A stretch of 46,899 nt of DNA from JBBDIK01 sp964640385 (GCA_964640385.1 CAZXFL010000014.1:1-46899); one strand, 5' to 3'; counted from the stretch's first letter, positions 8,154-16,628 are shown. Notes: generated from the letters alone by a model not told the origin. A program made the numbers and translations.

Positions 8154-8752
8154 TGCGTCGCTACGACTCACAGGACAACAAGAGCCCATACGAGGAACGC
8201 GTCGTGACGATCAACCGCGTTTCCAAGGTGGTCAAGGGTGGCCGCCGGTTCTCGTTCGCGGCACTGGTGGTCGTGGGCGACGGCGCCGGACGGGTCGGGG
8301 TGGGCTACGGCAAGGCCAAGGAGGTTCCCGCGGCGATCGCCAAGGGCGTGGAGGTGGCCAAGAAGAAGATGTTCGATGTGCCGCTGATGGGCAAGACGAT
8401 CCCACACCAGGTGACGGGTGAGGACGGCGCGGGAGTCGTGCTGCTCAAGCCGGCCGCGCCCGGGACCGGCGTCATCGCCGGCGGTCCGGTGCGCGCCGTT
8501 GTCGAGTGCGCCGGCATCGAGGACATCCTGTCCAAGTCGCTCGGGTCGGGGAACGCGATCAACATCGTGCACGCCGCCGTCGCCGGGCTGAAGATGCTCA
8601 AGCGCCCGGATCAGATCGCCAGGCTCCGCGGCCGCGAGCTGCACCAGGTCGCGCCGCGGCCGATGCTCGAGGCGGTCGCTGCGGCCGACGCGCGCATCCA
8701 GGCCAAGCGTGCCGCCGACTGGGGGGTGGATGGCGATGGCAAAGAAGCTTAG
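8153..8752 (+). CDS. rpsE: 30S ribosomal protein S5
   Basis: Started at the ATG in the TGATG junction after rplR, this is a 199-residue S5, which lies at the mRNA entry and influences decoding accuracy. The double-stranded-RNA-binding fold is recognised by RVVTINRVSKVVKGGRRFSF and GYGKAKEVPAAIAKGVE; a much longer upstream opening in this frame is inside rplF and rplR. The end overlaps rpmD. Confidence 0.96.
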   Translation: MRRYDSQDNKSPYEERVVTINRVSKVVKGGRRFSFAALVVVGDGAGRVGVGYGKAKEVPAAIAKGVEVAKKKMFDVPLMGKTIPHQVTGEDGAGVVLLKPAAPGTGVIAGGPVRAVVECAGIEDILSKSLGSGNAINIVHAAVAGLKMLKRPDQIARLRGRELHQVAPRPMLEAVAAADARIQAKRAADWGVDGDGKEA

Positions 8753-8924
8753 GGTCACCCAGCGCCGGAGCGTCATCCACCGGCCGAAGGATCAGAAGGC
8801 GACGGTCCGCCGGCTCGGCCTTCACCGCATCAACGACTCGGTGCTCAAGGACGACCGCCCCGAGATCCGCGGCATGATCTTCAAGGTGCAGCACTTGGTC
8901 GATGTCGAGGAGGTGGACGCGTGA
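8736..8924 (+). CDS. rpmD: 50S ribosomal protein L30
   Basis: A 62-residue L30 beginning AKKLRVTQRRSVIHRPKDQK and continuing LGLHRINDSVLKDDRPEIRGM, the typical actinobacterial form. I use the ATG at 8736, about ten bases after a G-run that can serve as ribosome-binding site; the ATG six bases upstream would add only two residues. It begins inside the end of rpsE and overlaps rplO by four bases. Confidence 0.94.
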   Translation: MAKKLRVTQRRSVIHRPKDQKATVRRLGLHRINDSVLKDDRPEIRGMIFKVQHLVDVEEVDA

Positions 8925-9358
8925 AGCTGCATCACCTGAAGCCCGCTCCCGGTTCCACCAAGGACAGGACCCGGGTGGGTCGCGGTCGTGCGGGCGCACG
9001 TGGCAAGACGGCCGGCCGTGGGACGAAGGGCACCGGCGCGCGCAAGTCGATGCGGGCCGGGTTCGAGGGCGGCCAGATGCCCCTGATCCGGCGCGTTCCG
9101 AAGCGTCCGGGTTTCACGAACCCGAACCGGGTCGAGTATGCGGTCGTGAACGTCGAGGCGTTGGCCACGGCGTTCGGGGCCGGCGAAGCGGACCCGGCGG
9201 CCATGGTCGCGAAGGGTCTGACCCGCAAGGGCAAGCGCGTGAAGGTACTCGCCCGTGGGGACATCACCGAGGCCCTCACGGTCAGGGCGCACGCGTTCTC
9301 GGCGGCGGCCAAGGCCAAGATCGAGGGCGCGGGTGGCCGGGCCGAGGTCATCTCGTAG
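8921..9358 (+). CDS. rplO: 50S ribosomal protein L15
   Basis: A 145-residue L15 with the glycine-rich, basic N-terminal extension that penetrates 23S rRNA (VGRGRAGARGKTAGRGTKG, about residues 20-38), followed by FEGGQMPLIRRVPKRPGF. The start is a GTG overlapping the rpmD stop. A 54-base gap with a possible promoter separates it from secY. Confidence 0.96.
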   Translation: MKLHHLKPAPGSTKDRTRVGRGRAGARGKTAGRGTKGTGARKSMRAGFEGGQMPLIRRVPKRPGFTNPNRVEYAVVNVEALATAFGAGEADPAAMVAKGLTRKGKRVKVLARGDITEALTVRAHAFSAAAKAKIEGAGGRAEVIS

Positions 9359-9396
9359 CGACGGAACGCCCGGGGAACCGGACGGATCGCGCGCAG

Positions 9397-9402
9397 TAGG
9401 AT
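9397..9402 (+). promoter_or_regulatory. Possible -10 element for secY (TAGGAT)
   Basis: TAGGAT lies ten bases before the secY GTG in the only clear gap of the spc region. The spacing is a little longer than the 6-7 bases seen at other likely leaderless genes here, and no -35 box is evident, so secY may have a very short leader or simply be read through from rplO. Confidence 0.4.
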
Positions 9403-9412
9403 AGGGGACGCC

Positions 9413-10684
9413 GTGCTCAGGGCCTTCGTCAACGCATTCAAGATCCCGGACCTCCGGAACAAGATCCTGTTCACGCTGCTCATGATCGCCATCTACCGGT
9501 TCGGCGCCCATGTGCCGGTGCCGGTGATCGACCTGTCGATCTTGCAGGATTCGCTGAAGGATCAGCAAGGTGTCCTGGCGCTGCTGAACCTGTTCTCCGG
9601 CGGCGCGCTCGGCAACATGGCGGTTTTCTCGCTCGGGATCATGCCGTACATCACCAGCTCGATCATCATGCAGCTGCTCACCGTGGTGATCCCCAAGCTC
9701 GAGCAGTGGCGGAAGCAGGGTGAGGCAGGTCAGAAGAAGATCACCCAGTGGACGCGCTACCTGACGGTGACGCTGGCGCTCCTGCAGTCGACCGGCATCG
9801 CGTTCGCGCTGCACAACGGGCAATTCGGCATCGCCGATCCGTTCCCGCCCGGGGCCTTCACCCCGCCCAACGTCGCATTGATCGTGCTGACCCTGACCGC
9901 CGGGACCGCGTTCATCATGTGGATGGGCGAACTCATCACCCAGCGGGGGATCGGCAACGGGATGTCGATCCTGATCTTCACCAGCGTCATCTCTTCCCTG
10001 CCGTCCTTCGGGGTCACGATCTACAAGACCGCCGGGGGCCTCAAGCTCGGCATCTTCATCGGGATCATGATCCTGGTGATCGTGTCGGTGGTCTTCATGC
10101 AACAAGGCCAGCGGCGCATCCCGGTCCAATACGCGAAGCGCGTCGTCGGGCGCAAGATGACGGCGGGGCAGAGCACCTACATCCCGCTGCAGGTCAACCA
10201 GGCAGGGGTGATCCCGATCATCTTCGCGTCGTCGGTCATGTACTTCCCGGCCCTGATCGCCAACACGGTGCAGTCGGAGTGGCTGCAGGGACTGGTGAAC
10301 GGCTTCCTGAACCCGAGCGGCATCGCCTACAACCTCGTCCTCGCGACCCTGATCGTCTTCTTCTCGTACTTCTACACGGCCGTCGTGTTCAACCCGGTCG
10401 AGACCGCCGATAACATCCGCAAGTACGGCGGGTTCATCCCCGGCATCCGCCCCGGCGCACCGACCTCCAAATACCTGAACGATGTCCTGGTCCGGATCAC
10501 GCTTCCCGGCTCGATCTTCCTGGCCGCGATCGCGATCCTGCCGTCGTTGCTGCTCGCGCTGTGGGGCGTGCAGGACGTCTTCGGCGGGACCTCGATCTTG
10601 ATCACGGTCGGCGTCGCGCTCGAGACCATGAAGCAGATCGAATCCCAGTTGCTGATGCGCCACTACGAAGGGTTCCTGAGCTAG
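9413..10684 (+). CDS. secY: Preprotein translocase subunit SecY
   Basis: A 423-residue SecY, the ten-helix channel of the Sec export machinery in the cytoplasmic membrane. It starts FVNAFKIPDLRNKILFT, has the plug/TM2 region FSGGALGNMAVFSLGIMPYI near residue 60, and keeps the conserved Arg-containing C5 loop (AGQSTYIPLQVNQAGVIPIIF) and the end ESQLLMRHYEGFL. secE is not in the window. The GTG start has no obvious ribosome-binding site but is preceded by a -10-like hexamer. Confidence 0.97.
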   Translation: MLRAFVNAFKIPDLRNKILFTLLMIAIYRFGAHVPVPVIDLSILQDSLKDQQGVLALLNLFSGGALGNMAVFSLGIMPYITSSIIMQLLTVVIPKLEQWRKQGEAGQKKITQWTRYLTVTLALLQSTGIAFALHNGQFGIADPFPPGAFTPPNVALIVLTLTAGTAFIMWMGELITQRGIGNGMSILIFTSVISSLPSFGVTIYKTAGGLKLGIFIGIMILVIVSVVFMQQGQRRIPVQYAKRVVGRKMTAGQSTYIPLQVNQAGVIPIIFASSVMYFPALIANTVQSEWLQGLVNGFLNPSGIAYNLVLATLIVFFSYFYTAVVFNPVETADNIRKYGGFIPGIRPGAPTSKYLNDVLVRITLPGSIFLAAIAILPSLLLALWGVQDVFGGTSILITVGVALETMKQIESQLLMRHYEGFLS

Positions 10685-10686
10685 CC

Positions 10687-11343
10687 ATGCGGCTCGTCCT
10701 CTTGGGGCCGCCGGGGGCGGGCAAGGGAACGCAGGCACACCGCCTGTCCGAACGCCACCGGAACCCGCTCGTCTCTACCGGCGACCTGTTCCGGGAGCAT
10801 GTCCGCGACGACACCCCGATCGGGCGGCTGGCGGTCGAGCACATGGGGCGCGGGGAACTCGTCCCCGACGACGTGGTCCTGATGGTCTTGATGAAGCGCC
10901 TGGGCGAGCCCGACACCGAGGAAGGCTTCATCCTCGACGGCTTCCCGCGCAACTTGGCCCAGGCCGAGGCGTTGGACAAGGCGCTCGCCGACCGCGGCCG
11001 GCCGCTGAACGGCGTGCTGCGGTTCGTCCTCGATGACGAGGTCGTCGTCAAGCGTCTAGCGGCCCGGCGGACCTGCACATGGTGCCAACGCACCTACAAC
11101 CTCGAGATGAAGCCGCCGCGTCACGACATGGTGTGTGACGTCGACGGGTCGCCGCTGACCCAGCGGCCGGACGACGAGGAGTCGGTCATCCGGCACCGGC
11201 TGGAAGTGTTCCACCGGGACACTGAGCAACTCGCCAACTACTACGAGGCCTTCGGCACCCTGCGGCAGGTCGACGCCGACGGGACCGAATACGAGGTGAC
11301 CGGTCGCGCGGAAGCGGCGATCAGCGATCTGGCGGAATCATGA
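10687..11343 (+). CDS. adk: Adenylate kinase
   Basis: Cytosolic enzyme that interconverts AMP + ATP and 2 ADP. The P-loop GPPGAGKGT is at residues 7-15, followed by the AMP-binding STGDLFRE and DGFPRN segments. The LID domain carries a zinc-type CTWC motif and a later C-x2-D pair, so it is the long, metal-stabilised form (218 residues). The ATG is two bases after the secY stop; the start further upstream in this frame is inside secY. Its stop overlaps map. Confidence 0.97.
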   Translation: MRLVLLGPPGAGKGTQAHRLSERHRNPLVSTGDLFREHVRDDTPIGRLAVEHMGRGELVPDDVVLMVLMKRLGEPDTEEGFILDGFPRNLAQAEALDKALADRGRPLNGVLRFVLDDEVVVKRLAARRTCTWCQRTYNLEMKPPRHDMVCDVDGSPLTQRPDDEESVIRHRLEVFHRDTEQLANYYEAFGTLRQVDADGTEYEVTGRAEAAISDLAES

Positions 11344-12107
11344 TCATCTATAAGTCGCCCGAAGAGATCGCCCGGATGCGCAGGGCCGGCGAGATCGTCG
11401 CCGCCGCCATCGCCGCGACGACCGCAGCGGTCCGGCCGGGCGTCACGACCGCCGACCTGGACCGGGCGGCGGAGGGCGTGATCCGCGACGCGGGCGCGAC
11501 CCCGTCCTTCAAGGGCTACGGAGGAGGCGGCCGGCCTCCGTTCCCGGCCTCGATCTGCGCGTCGATCAACGAGCAGGTGGTCCACGGCATCCCCGGGAAG
11601 CGGGCGATCGCCGAGGGGGACGTCGTGTCGCTCGATTTCGGTGCGATCTGGGACGGGTACCACGCCGACGCCGCCGTGACGGTCTTCGCGGGCAGCCCGC
11701 CCTCGGAGGAAGCCGAACACCTGGTCAACGCGACGCGGGAATCTTTGGAGGCCGGGATCAAGCAGATCCAGATCGGCGGGCGGCTCAGCGATATCGGGCA
11801 TGCCGTCGAGCAGGTGGTAGAGGCCGCCGGATTCTCAGTCGTCCGCGAGTACGTCGGCCATGGCATCGGACGGAACCTGCACGAGGACCCGCAGATCCCC
11901 AACTACGGGGCGGCGGGACGCGGGCCCGGGATCAAGCCCGGCCTGGTCATCGCCGTCGAGCCGATGGTGAACATGGGCGGCTGGGAGACCGAGGTCCTTG
12001 CCGACGACTGGACCGTGGTGACCACCGACGGATCCCTGTCGGCCCACTTCGAGCACACGATCGCGGTCACCGAAGATGGCCCGGAGGTCATCACCGCCCC
12101 GCGCTAG
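11340..12107 (+). CDS. map: Methionine aminopeptidase, type I
   Basis: Removes the N-terminal Met from nascent proteins. The five metal ligands of the pita-bread fold are present: Asp99 and Asp110 (LDFGAIWDGYHAD), the His of GHGIGRNLHEDP, the Glu of IAVEPMVN and the Glu of HFEHTIAV. At 255 residues it is the short catalytic-core type without the N-terminal SH3-binding zinc extension found in some actinobacterial paralogues. It overlaps the adk stop by four bases, completing the common secY-adk-map order. Confidence 0.97.
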   Translation: MIIYKSPEEIARMRRAGEIVAAAIAATTAAVRPGVTTADLDRAAEGVIRDAGATPSFKGYGGGGRPPFPASICASINEQVVHGIPGKRAIAEGDVVSLDFGAIWDGYHADAAVTVFAGSPPSEEAEHLVNATRESLEAGIKQIQIGGRLSDIGHAVEQVVEAAGFSVVREYVGHGIGRNLHEDPQIPNYGAAGRGPGIKPGLVIAVEPMVNMGGWETEVLADDWTVVTTDGSLSAHFEHTIAVTEDGPEVITAPR

Positions 12108-12168
12108 GCACGGGGCTCTGGCGGCGTCGGGTCGAGTCCGAACACCTGTTCGTTCTCGTGCCTGCTCG

Positions 12169-12198
12169 TGGACGAAAGCCCAGGTCGTCCCCTATACT
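12169..12198 (+). promoter_or_regulatory. Probable promoter of infA-alpha operon
   Basis: TGGACG (12169-12174) and TATACT (12193-12198) are separated by 18 bases, a good vegetative-type promoter in the 161-base map-infA gap. The same -35 hexamer and spacer occur before rplM. The inferred start near 12205 gives a leader of about 64 bases, which opens with a small GCCC/GGGC hairpin (12208-12220). Confidence 0.65.
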
Positions 12199-12268
12199 TT
12201 GGCTTCGGCCCTGGACGGGCGTTGTCGCTGTGTCCCGGTGCAACCCGTTGACGAGGAACCGCGGAGCC

Positions 12269-12487
<219 letters not shown>

Positions 12488-12499
12488 GGGGAACCAAGG

Positions 12500-12613
12500 A
12501 TGAAGGTCCGTCCGTCGGTGAAGAAGATGTGTGACCGCTGCAAGGTCATCCGCCGGCGCGGCCGCATCCTGGTCATCTGTCAGAACCCGCGTCACAAGCA
12601 GCGGCAAGGGTAA
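12500..12613 (+). CDS. rpmJ: 50S ribosomal protein L36
   Basis: A 37-residue protein that reads MKVRPSVKKMCDRC at the start and VICQNPRHKQRQG at the end. The C-x2-C plus Cys/His zinc ligands (CDRC, then C and H near residues 27 and 32) mark the zinc-containing form of L36. It follows an AAGG ribosome-binding site and lies in the standard place between infA and rpsM. Confidence 0.95.
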   Translation: MKVRPSVKKMCDRCKVIRRRGRILVICQNPRHKQRQG

Positions 12614-12628
12614 GAGAGGAGCAACCGC

Positions 12629-13009
12629 GTGGCCCGAATCGCAGGCGTCGATCTTCCGCGTGACAAGCGCGTGGACGTCGGACTTCGCTATATCTACGGC
12701 ATCGGTGAGACGAGTGCGCGGGCCGTCGTGATCGGCGCGGATGTCGACGGTTCCACGAAGGTTCGTGACCTCTCCGACGAGGAGATCGTCCGGATCCGTG
12801 ACTTCATCGATCGCACCTTCAAGGTCGAGGGTGACCTGCGCCGCGACGTCGCGCAGGACATCAAGCGCAAGATCGAGATCGGGTGCTACCAGGGCATCCG
12901 CCACCGGCGCAGCTTGCCGGTCCGCGGCCAGCGCACACACACGAATGCGCGCACCCGCAAGGGTCCGAAAAAGACCGTGGCCGGCAAGAAGAAAGTGACG
13001 AAGCACTGA
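12629..13009 (+). CDS. rpsM: 30S ribosomal protein S13
   Basis: A 126-residue S13 from a GTG start after a GAGAGGAG site. S13 contacts tRNA and the 50S subunit from the 30S head. The start ARIAGVDLPRDKRVDVGLRY, the helix-hairpin-helix IYGIGETSA and the basic end RGQRTHTNARTRKGPKK are all typical. Its stop shares one base with the rpsK ATG. Confidence 0.97.
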   Translation: MARIAGVDLPRDKRVDVGLRYIYGIGETSARAVVIGADVDGSTKVRDLSDEEIVRIRDFIDRTFKVEGDLRRDVAQDIKRKIEIGCYQGIRHRRSLPVRGQRTHTNARTRKGPKKTVAGKKKVTKH

Positions 13010-13401
13010 TGGCGAATCCCAAGCAGAAGAAGACCAAGAAGAAAGAGAAGAAGAACATCCTGCACGGGCAGGCGCACATCAAGTCGACGTTCAACAACAC
13101 GATCGTCACCATCACCGACCAGCAGGGCAACACCCTGTCGTGGGCCAGTGCCGGAAACGTGGGCTTCAAGGGTTCGCGCAAGTCGACGCCATTCGCCGCG
13201 CAGCTCGCCGCCGAAGCGGCCGCGCGTCGCGCGCAGGAGCACGGCCTGCAGAAGGTCGATGTGTTCGTGAAGGGGCCCGGGTCTGGGCGCGAGACGGCCA
13301 TCCGGTCGCTCGCCGCCACCGGCCTCGAGATCGTCGCGATCCAGGATGTCACACCGGTGCCACACAACGGGTGCCGGCCGCGTAAGCGTCGGCGCGTCTA
13401 G
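13009..13401 (+). CDS. rpsK: 30S ribosomal protein S11
   Basis: A 130-residue S11, which shapes the mRNA exit cleft of the 30S platform. A Lys-rich N-terminus (residues 4-16) precedes the conserved HIKSTFNNTIVTITD, and the end reads PVPHNGCRPRKRRRV. Started at the TGATG junction after rpsM. The gene expected next, rpsD, is missing; rpoA follows after a 90-base spacer. Confidence 0.96.
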   Translation: MANPKQKKTKKKEKKNILHGQAHIKSTFNNTIVTITDQQGNTLSWASAGNVGFKGSRKSTPFAAQLAAEAAARRAQEHGLQKVDVFVKGPGSGRETAIRSLAATGLEIVAIQDVTPVPHNGCRPRKRRRV

Positions 13402-13491
13402 CAGATCTGCACCACCCCGTCGTCCCAGTCGGTCGCCGGGAGGCACAGCGGAGCGGGGCAGAAGTGGATGATCCCCCGTTCGAGGAGGTAG

Positions 13492-14427
13492 ATGCAGTTG
13501 TTCATCGTCACCAGGCCGCAGATCCAGGAGGACGTCGTCGGGCCCTCGCGCTCGAAGTTCGTCATCGAGCCGCTCGAGCCCGGCTTCGGGTACACGTTGG
13601 GGAACACCCTCCGGCGTACCCTGCTCTCGTCGATCCCCGGTGCCGCCATATCGTCGGTACGGATCGAGGGCGTGCTCCACGAGTTCGCGACGATCCCGAA
13701 GGTCACCGAGGACGTGACGGACATCATCCTGAACCTCAAAGGGGTCGTGGTCCGTTCGGACCTGGATGAGCCGGTGACGGTGTACCTCAAGGCCAAGGGG
13801 CCCGCGGAGGTCACGGCCGGTGACATCGCGCCGCCCGCCGGGGTCGAGATCCTGAACCCCGACCACCACATCGCGACGCTGGGCAAGGGCGCCAGCCTCG
13901 AGATGGAACTCGTGGTCGAGCGCGGCGTCGGCTACCGGAGCGCCGAGAAGAACAAGAATGCTCGGGATCCGATCGGGGTCGTCCCGATCGACTCGATCTT
14001 CTCGCCGGTGCACAAGGTCTCGTACTCGGTCGAGGACACCCGCGTCGAGCAGATGACCGACCGCGACCGCCTGATCCTGGACGTCGAGACCGACGGTTCG
14101 GTCTCGCCCCGCGAGGCCGTCGCGTCCTGCGGCAACACGCTGCTCGAGCTGGTCCAGCTCTTCTCCGAGATGGCGGAGGCGCCCGGCGTCTCGATCGGCC
14201 CGGCGGAGTCGGACGAGGCACCCAGCGACTACGCGATCACGATCGAGGAGCTGAACCTGTCGGTCCGCTCGTACAACTGCCTCAAGCGCGAGGGGATCAA
14301 CTCGGTCGGCGAGCTGGTCACGAAGTCCGAGCCCGAGCTGGTCGAGATCCGCAACTTCGGCCAGAAGTCCATCGAAGAGGTCAAGGCCAAGCTCGAGGAG
14401 CTCGGTCTGGGACTCCGGGAGGAATAA
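13492..14427 (+). CDS. rpoA: RNA polymerase alpha subunit
   Basis: The 311-residue alpha subunit has the N-terminal dimerisation domain (EPLEPGFGYTLGNTLRRTLL near residue 22, IKKVTED-like IPKVTEDVTDIILNL) and the C-terminal domain that binds UP-elements and activators (EELNLSVRSYNCLKREGI, then RNFGQKSIEEVKAKL). A strong GAGGAGG site precedes the ATG. rplQ begins at the next base after its stop, as is usual for the alpha operon. Confidence 0.97.
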   Translation: MQLFIVTRPQIQEDVVGPSRSKFVIEPLEPGFGYTLGNTLRRTLLSSIPGAAISSVRIEGVLHEFATIPKVTEDVTDIILNLKGVVVRSDLDEPVTVYLKAKGPAEVTAGDIAPPAGVEILNPDHHIATLGKGASLEMELVVERGVGYRSAEKNKNARDPIGVVPIDSIFSPVHKVSYSVEDTRVEQMTDRDRLILDVETDGSVSPREAVASCGNTLLELVQLFSEMAEAPGVSIGPAESDEAPSDYAITIEELNLSVRSYNCLKREGINSVGELVTKSEPELVEIRNFGQKSIEEVKAKLEELGLGLREE

Positions 14428-14793
14428 GTGCCGCAACCGAGCAAGGGGCACCGGCTGGGCTCCGGCCCGGCGCATCAGAAGTTGATGCTCGGCACGCTCG
14501 CCGCGCAGCTCTTCACCCACGAGAAGATCGACACGACGCATGCGCGCGCGAAGGCCCTTCGGCCGCACGCCGAGAAGCTCATCACGTTCGCCAAGCGTGG
14601 GGATCTCACGGCGCGGCGCGAGGTCCTCAAGGTCATCGAGGATCGCAACGTCGTCCACAAGTTGTTCGCGGAGATCGGCCCACGGTTCGCCGAGCGCCCG
14701 GGTGGCTACACGCGCATCCTCAAGCTCGAACAGCGCAAGGGCGACGGCGCGCCGATGGCCCGGATCGAGCTCGTGGAAAAGTCCGAGGACTAG
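14428..14793 (+). CDS. rplQ: 50S ribosomal protein L17
   Basis: A 121-residue L17 of bacterial length beginning PQPSKGHRLGSGPAHQKLML, with the conserved RAKALRPHAEKLITFAKRGD and the end GGYTRILKLEQRKGDGAPMARIE. L17 surrounds the tunnel exit. The GTG start abuts the rpoA stop. It closes the continuous ribosomal cluster before the disturbed truA region. Confidence 0.97.
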   Translation: MPQPSKGHRLGSGPAHQKLMLGTLAAQLFTHEKIDTTHARAKALRPHAEKLITFAKRGDLTARREVLKVIEDRNVVHKLFAEIGPRFAERPGGYTRILKLEQRKGDGAPMARIELVEKSED

Positions 14794-14843
14794 GTTCCTG
14801 GCCCTGGGCGTGCGGGGCGAGGAGCCGTCCCGCTTTCCGTCCG

Positions 14844-14849
14844 TAGACT
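14844..14849 (+). promoter_or_regulatory. -10 element of the truA fragment (TAGACT)
   Basis: TAGACT is exactly six bases before the GTG of the truA fragment, the spacing expected if transcription starts at the start codon itself (leaderless). The same hexamer and spacing occur before the helicase gene and the 54-residue membrane protein gene. No -35 box is evident. Confidence 0.6.
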
Positions 14850-14855
14850 CAGCGC

Positions 14856-15071
14856 GTGAGTATCGTTCGGATGACGCTGGCGTATGACGGGACGGACTTC
14901 CGGGGGTTCGTGCGGCAGCCCCTGGGGCGGAGCCTCGAGGGGGAACTGCTGGGCGTCATCGATGAGGTCACGGGCGTCAGGCCGCGGATCTCGGTCGCCG
15001 GGCGCGGCGCGCCGGCCCGGATCAGGTCAACGGTGACGCGGCTTGAGGCGCGCCCGGAGTCCGGGCGCTGA
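14856..15071 (+). pseudogene. truA: tRNA pseudouridine synthase A, truncated
   Basis: Residues 1-50 (VRMTLAYDGTDFRGFVRQP through PRISVAGR) match the N-terminus of TruA, which makes pseudouridine at tRNA positions 38-40. In the family the next residues are TDAG with the catalytic Asp; here the reading runs instead into GAPARIRSTV and stops at 71 residues, about a quarter of the normal ~250. The lost part is replaced by the 3' end of a gene on the other strand. The remnant still has an intact -10 hexamer. A functional copy could exist elsewhere. Position after rplQ is the normal actinobacterial place for truA. Confidence 0.8.
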
Positions 15072-16527
15072 TCGGCTCGGCCGGCAGCGGGGCCAGGGTG
15101 CCGCCCGTGACGTTCAGGCGAGTCGAGTACATCGCCACGTCCATCGTCGAGCCGACCGGCGGCTGCGCCAGCGGGATCACGGGCACGGCCATGCCGTCCG
15201 GTGCGAACGAAACGGCTAGGTAGTCGCCGAACATGTGACCGATCGACGTCACGGGCAGCCACGGCAACCGCATCCGGTTGCCCAGACGCGTCTTGTTGCC
15301 CCAGCTCTTGCCGCCGTTCGTTGACGAGAGGTAGGCGGCATGCAGCCAGCACTGGTTCGTACGGCAGTTGGCCGCATCGAAGTAGTAGGTGAGCACAGCG
15401 AGGCGGGCACCGGCGCCGGTCGTCCCGGGCTGGACCTCGATCGCCGGGACCATGTGCTGGCGGTCGGCTCCGCGGCGGTTCACCGGGACACGACGGATCG
15501 GCGTCCAATCCACGCCGTTGGTGGACGTGCTCATGACGACGTCGTTGGCGGTGCAGTCGGGCTCGAACCGGCAGTCGGTCCAGACCACGTAGACCTTGCC
15601 GTTGTCGTCGATGGTCGCGTTGGGGATGACGGCGTTGCGCACGAACGCCCGGCCCGCGAACGTAAGGACGTCCGCGATCTTGACGGTGTCGCCCCAGGTC
15701 TGACCGCCGTCGGTCGAGCGGAACGCCGCCATCGCCACGGTCGGTTCGGACGTCGGCGTGGTCCGGGCGATCGGAACGATGACGTTGCCGTTGGGCTGCA
15801 CGACTGGCTGGCCGCCGACCCCCAGTAGGTGCCCGTCAACGCCGGTCGCCGGGCCCCAGGTCAGACCGCCGTCGGTGGAGGTCCGCATCCGCACCGCCTG
15901 GTTCGGCGGCCCGGTCGCGATGTCGTACTCGGTGTAGCAGTTGCCGTAGAAGGGGCTGGTGGGGTGGTTGTCGCAGACGGTCCAGTTCTTGTCTAGGAAC
16001 TTGGTCTGGGCAGGAACCGCGACCGGGACGGGGTTCTGCCAGGTCATAGCGGCGTCCGTCGAGCGCGACACGATGACGTCGACGCGGTTCGGGACCGGCG
16101 GGTTGCCGGTCAGTTCGATCCCGATCGTCGAGATCATCCAGACGTCGTGCAACGCGTCGTAGGCGACGACCGGGTCACTCACGCGCTCGTAGGTCCCGCC
16201 AGCGTTGACGGTGATGCCGGGCAGGAACCCGTTGACCCAGTTCACCCCGCCGTCGTCCGAGCGAGCCCAGCCGATGTTGGAGGCGCCCCCGCTCTGTGCG
16301 CGCCCGACCTGGAACGCGGCCACGATCGTGTTCCCGACCGAGAAAGAGTCCGGCTCGACCTCGGTCGCGTGGAAGCTGTCGGGGTTCACGTAGGGATCGG
16401 TGCTGACGACCTGCATGGGCGGGCCGGCTGAGGCCGGACCCGCGGGAACGCCTGAGGCGACGAGCGCCAATCCTGCCACGAAGGTCAGGAGTGCGGTGCG
16501 AGTCCGGCGGCGTCGGGGAGAGAGCAT
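15022..16527 (-). CDS. Secreted Asp-box (BNR, sialidase-like) repeat protein
   Basis: A 501-residue protein with a twin-Arg-rich start (SPRRRRTRTALL), a hydrophobic core and an AxA-like cleavage region (GPASA near residue 34), so it is probably exported. At least five Asp-box variants are seen (SDDGGVNW, STDGGLTW, STDGGQTW, STNGVDW, STNGGKSW), the turn motif of sialidase-type six-bladed propellers. I cannot identify sialidase active-site residues, so the substrate is unknown; it may be a glycosidase or only a binding propeller. A GTG 15 bases upstream is an alternative start. Its 3' end covers the truA break, and ribosomal genes flank it, so it looks inserted. Confidence 0.72.
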   Translation of the reverse strand: MLSPRRRRTRTALLTFVAGLALVASGVPAGPASAGPPMQVVSTDPYVNPDSFHATEVEPDSFSVGNTIVAAFQVGRAQSGGASNIGWARSDDGGVNWVNGFLPGITVNAGGTYERVSDPVVAYDALHDVWMISTIGIELTGNPPVPNRVDVIVSRSTDAAMTWQNPVPVAVPAQTKFLDKNWTVCDNHPTSPFYGNCYTEYDIATGPPNQAVRMRTSTDGGLTWGPATGVDGHLLGVGGQPVVQPNGNVIVPIARTTPTSEPTVAMAAFRSTDGGQTWGDTVKIADVLTFAGRAFVRNAVIPNATIDDNGKVYVVWTDCRFEPDCTANDVVMSTSTNGVDWTPIRRVPVNRRGADRQHMVPAIEVQPGTTGAGARLAVLTYYFDAANCRTNQCWLHAAYLSSTNGGKSWGNKTRLGNRMRLPWLPVTSIGHMFGDYLAVSFAPDGMAVPVIPLAQPPVGSTMDVAMYSTRLNVTGGTLAPLPAEPISARTPGAPQAASPLT

Positions 16528-16574
16528 CCCGCATCCCACCACGAGCTGGGTCCGGCGCGCAAGGGAGCCGGCGC

Positions 16575-16596
16575 GGATAGCTCGTATGGGCTATCC
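16575..16596. repeat. Inverted repeat GGATAGC-N8-GCTATCC
   Basis: A perfect 7-base inverted repeat with an 8-base spacer lies in the 101-base gap between the divergent sialidase-like gene and the J-domain pseudogene. It could be an operator for the secreted protein, about 48 bases upstream of its start. There is no U-run, so a terminator is less likely. Confidence 0.4.
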
Positions 16597-16628
16597 ACCT
16601 CGGGCCCCGGCCGACTGATGACTGATTC

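Noticed and set aside
8822..10738. A 638-codon open frame on the - strand over rplO, secY and adk
   Set aside because: It is antisense to well-recognised genes, is rich in Arg, Asp, His and Gly as expected from a shadow frame of high-GC coding DNA, and shows no family motif.
13398..13491. On the - strand the rpsK-rpoA spacer reads as a plausible protein end (LLERGIIHFCPAPLCLPATD)
   Set aside because: The upstream part of that frame is antisense to rpoA and no family is recognised; it may be chance or a remnant but cannot be supported.
12886..14658. A 590-codon - strand frame over rpsM-rpoA-rplQ
   Set aside because: Antisense shadow of certain genes; low-complexity composition and no start signals.
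15050..15068. Eight-pair hairpin GCGCCCGG-AGT-CCGGGCGC considered as a terminator for the truA fragment or the sialidase-like gene
   Set aside because: It lies inside the coding end of the - strand gene and has no U-run on either side.
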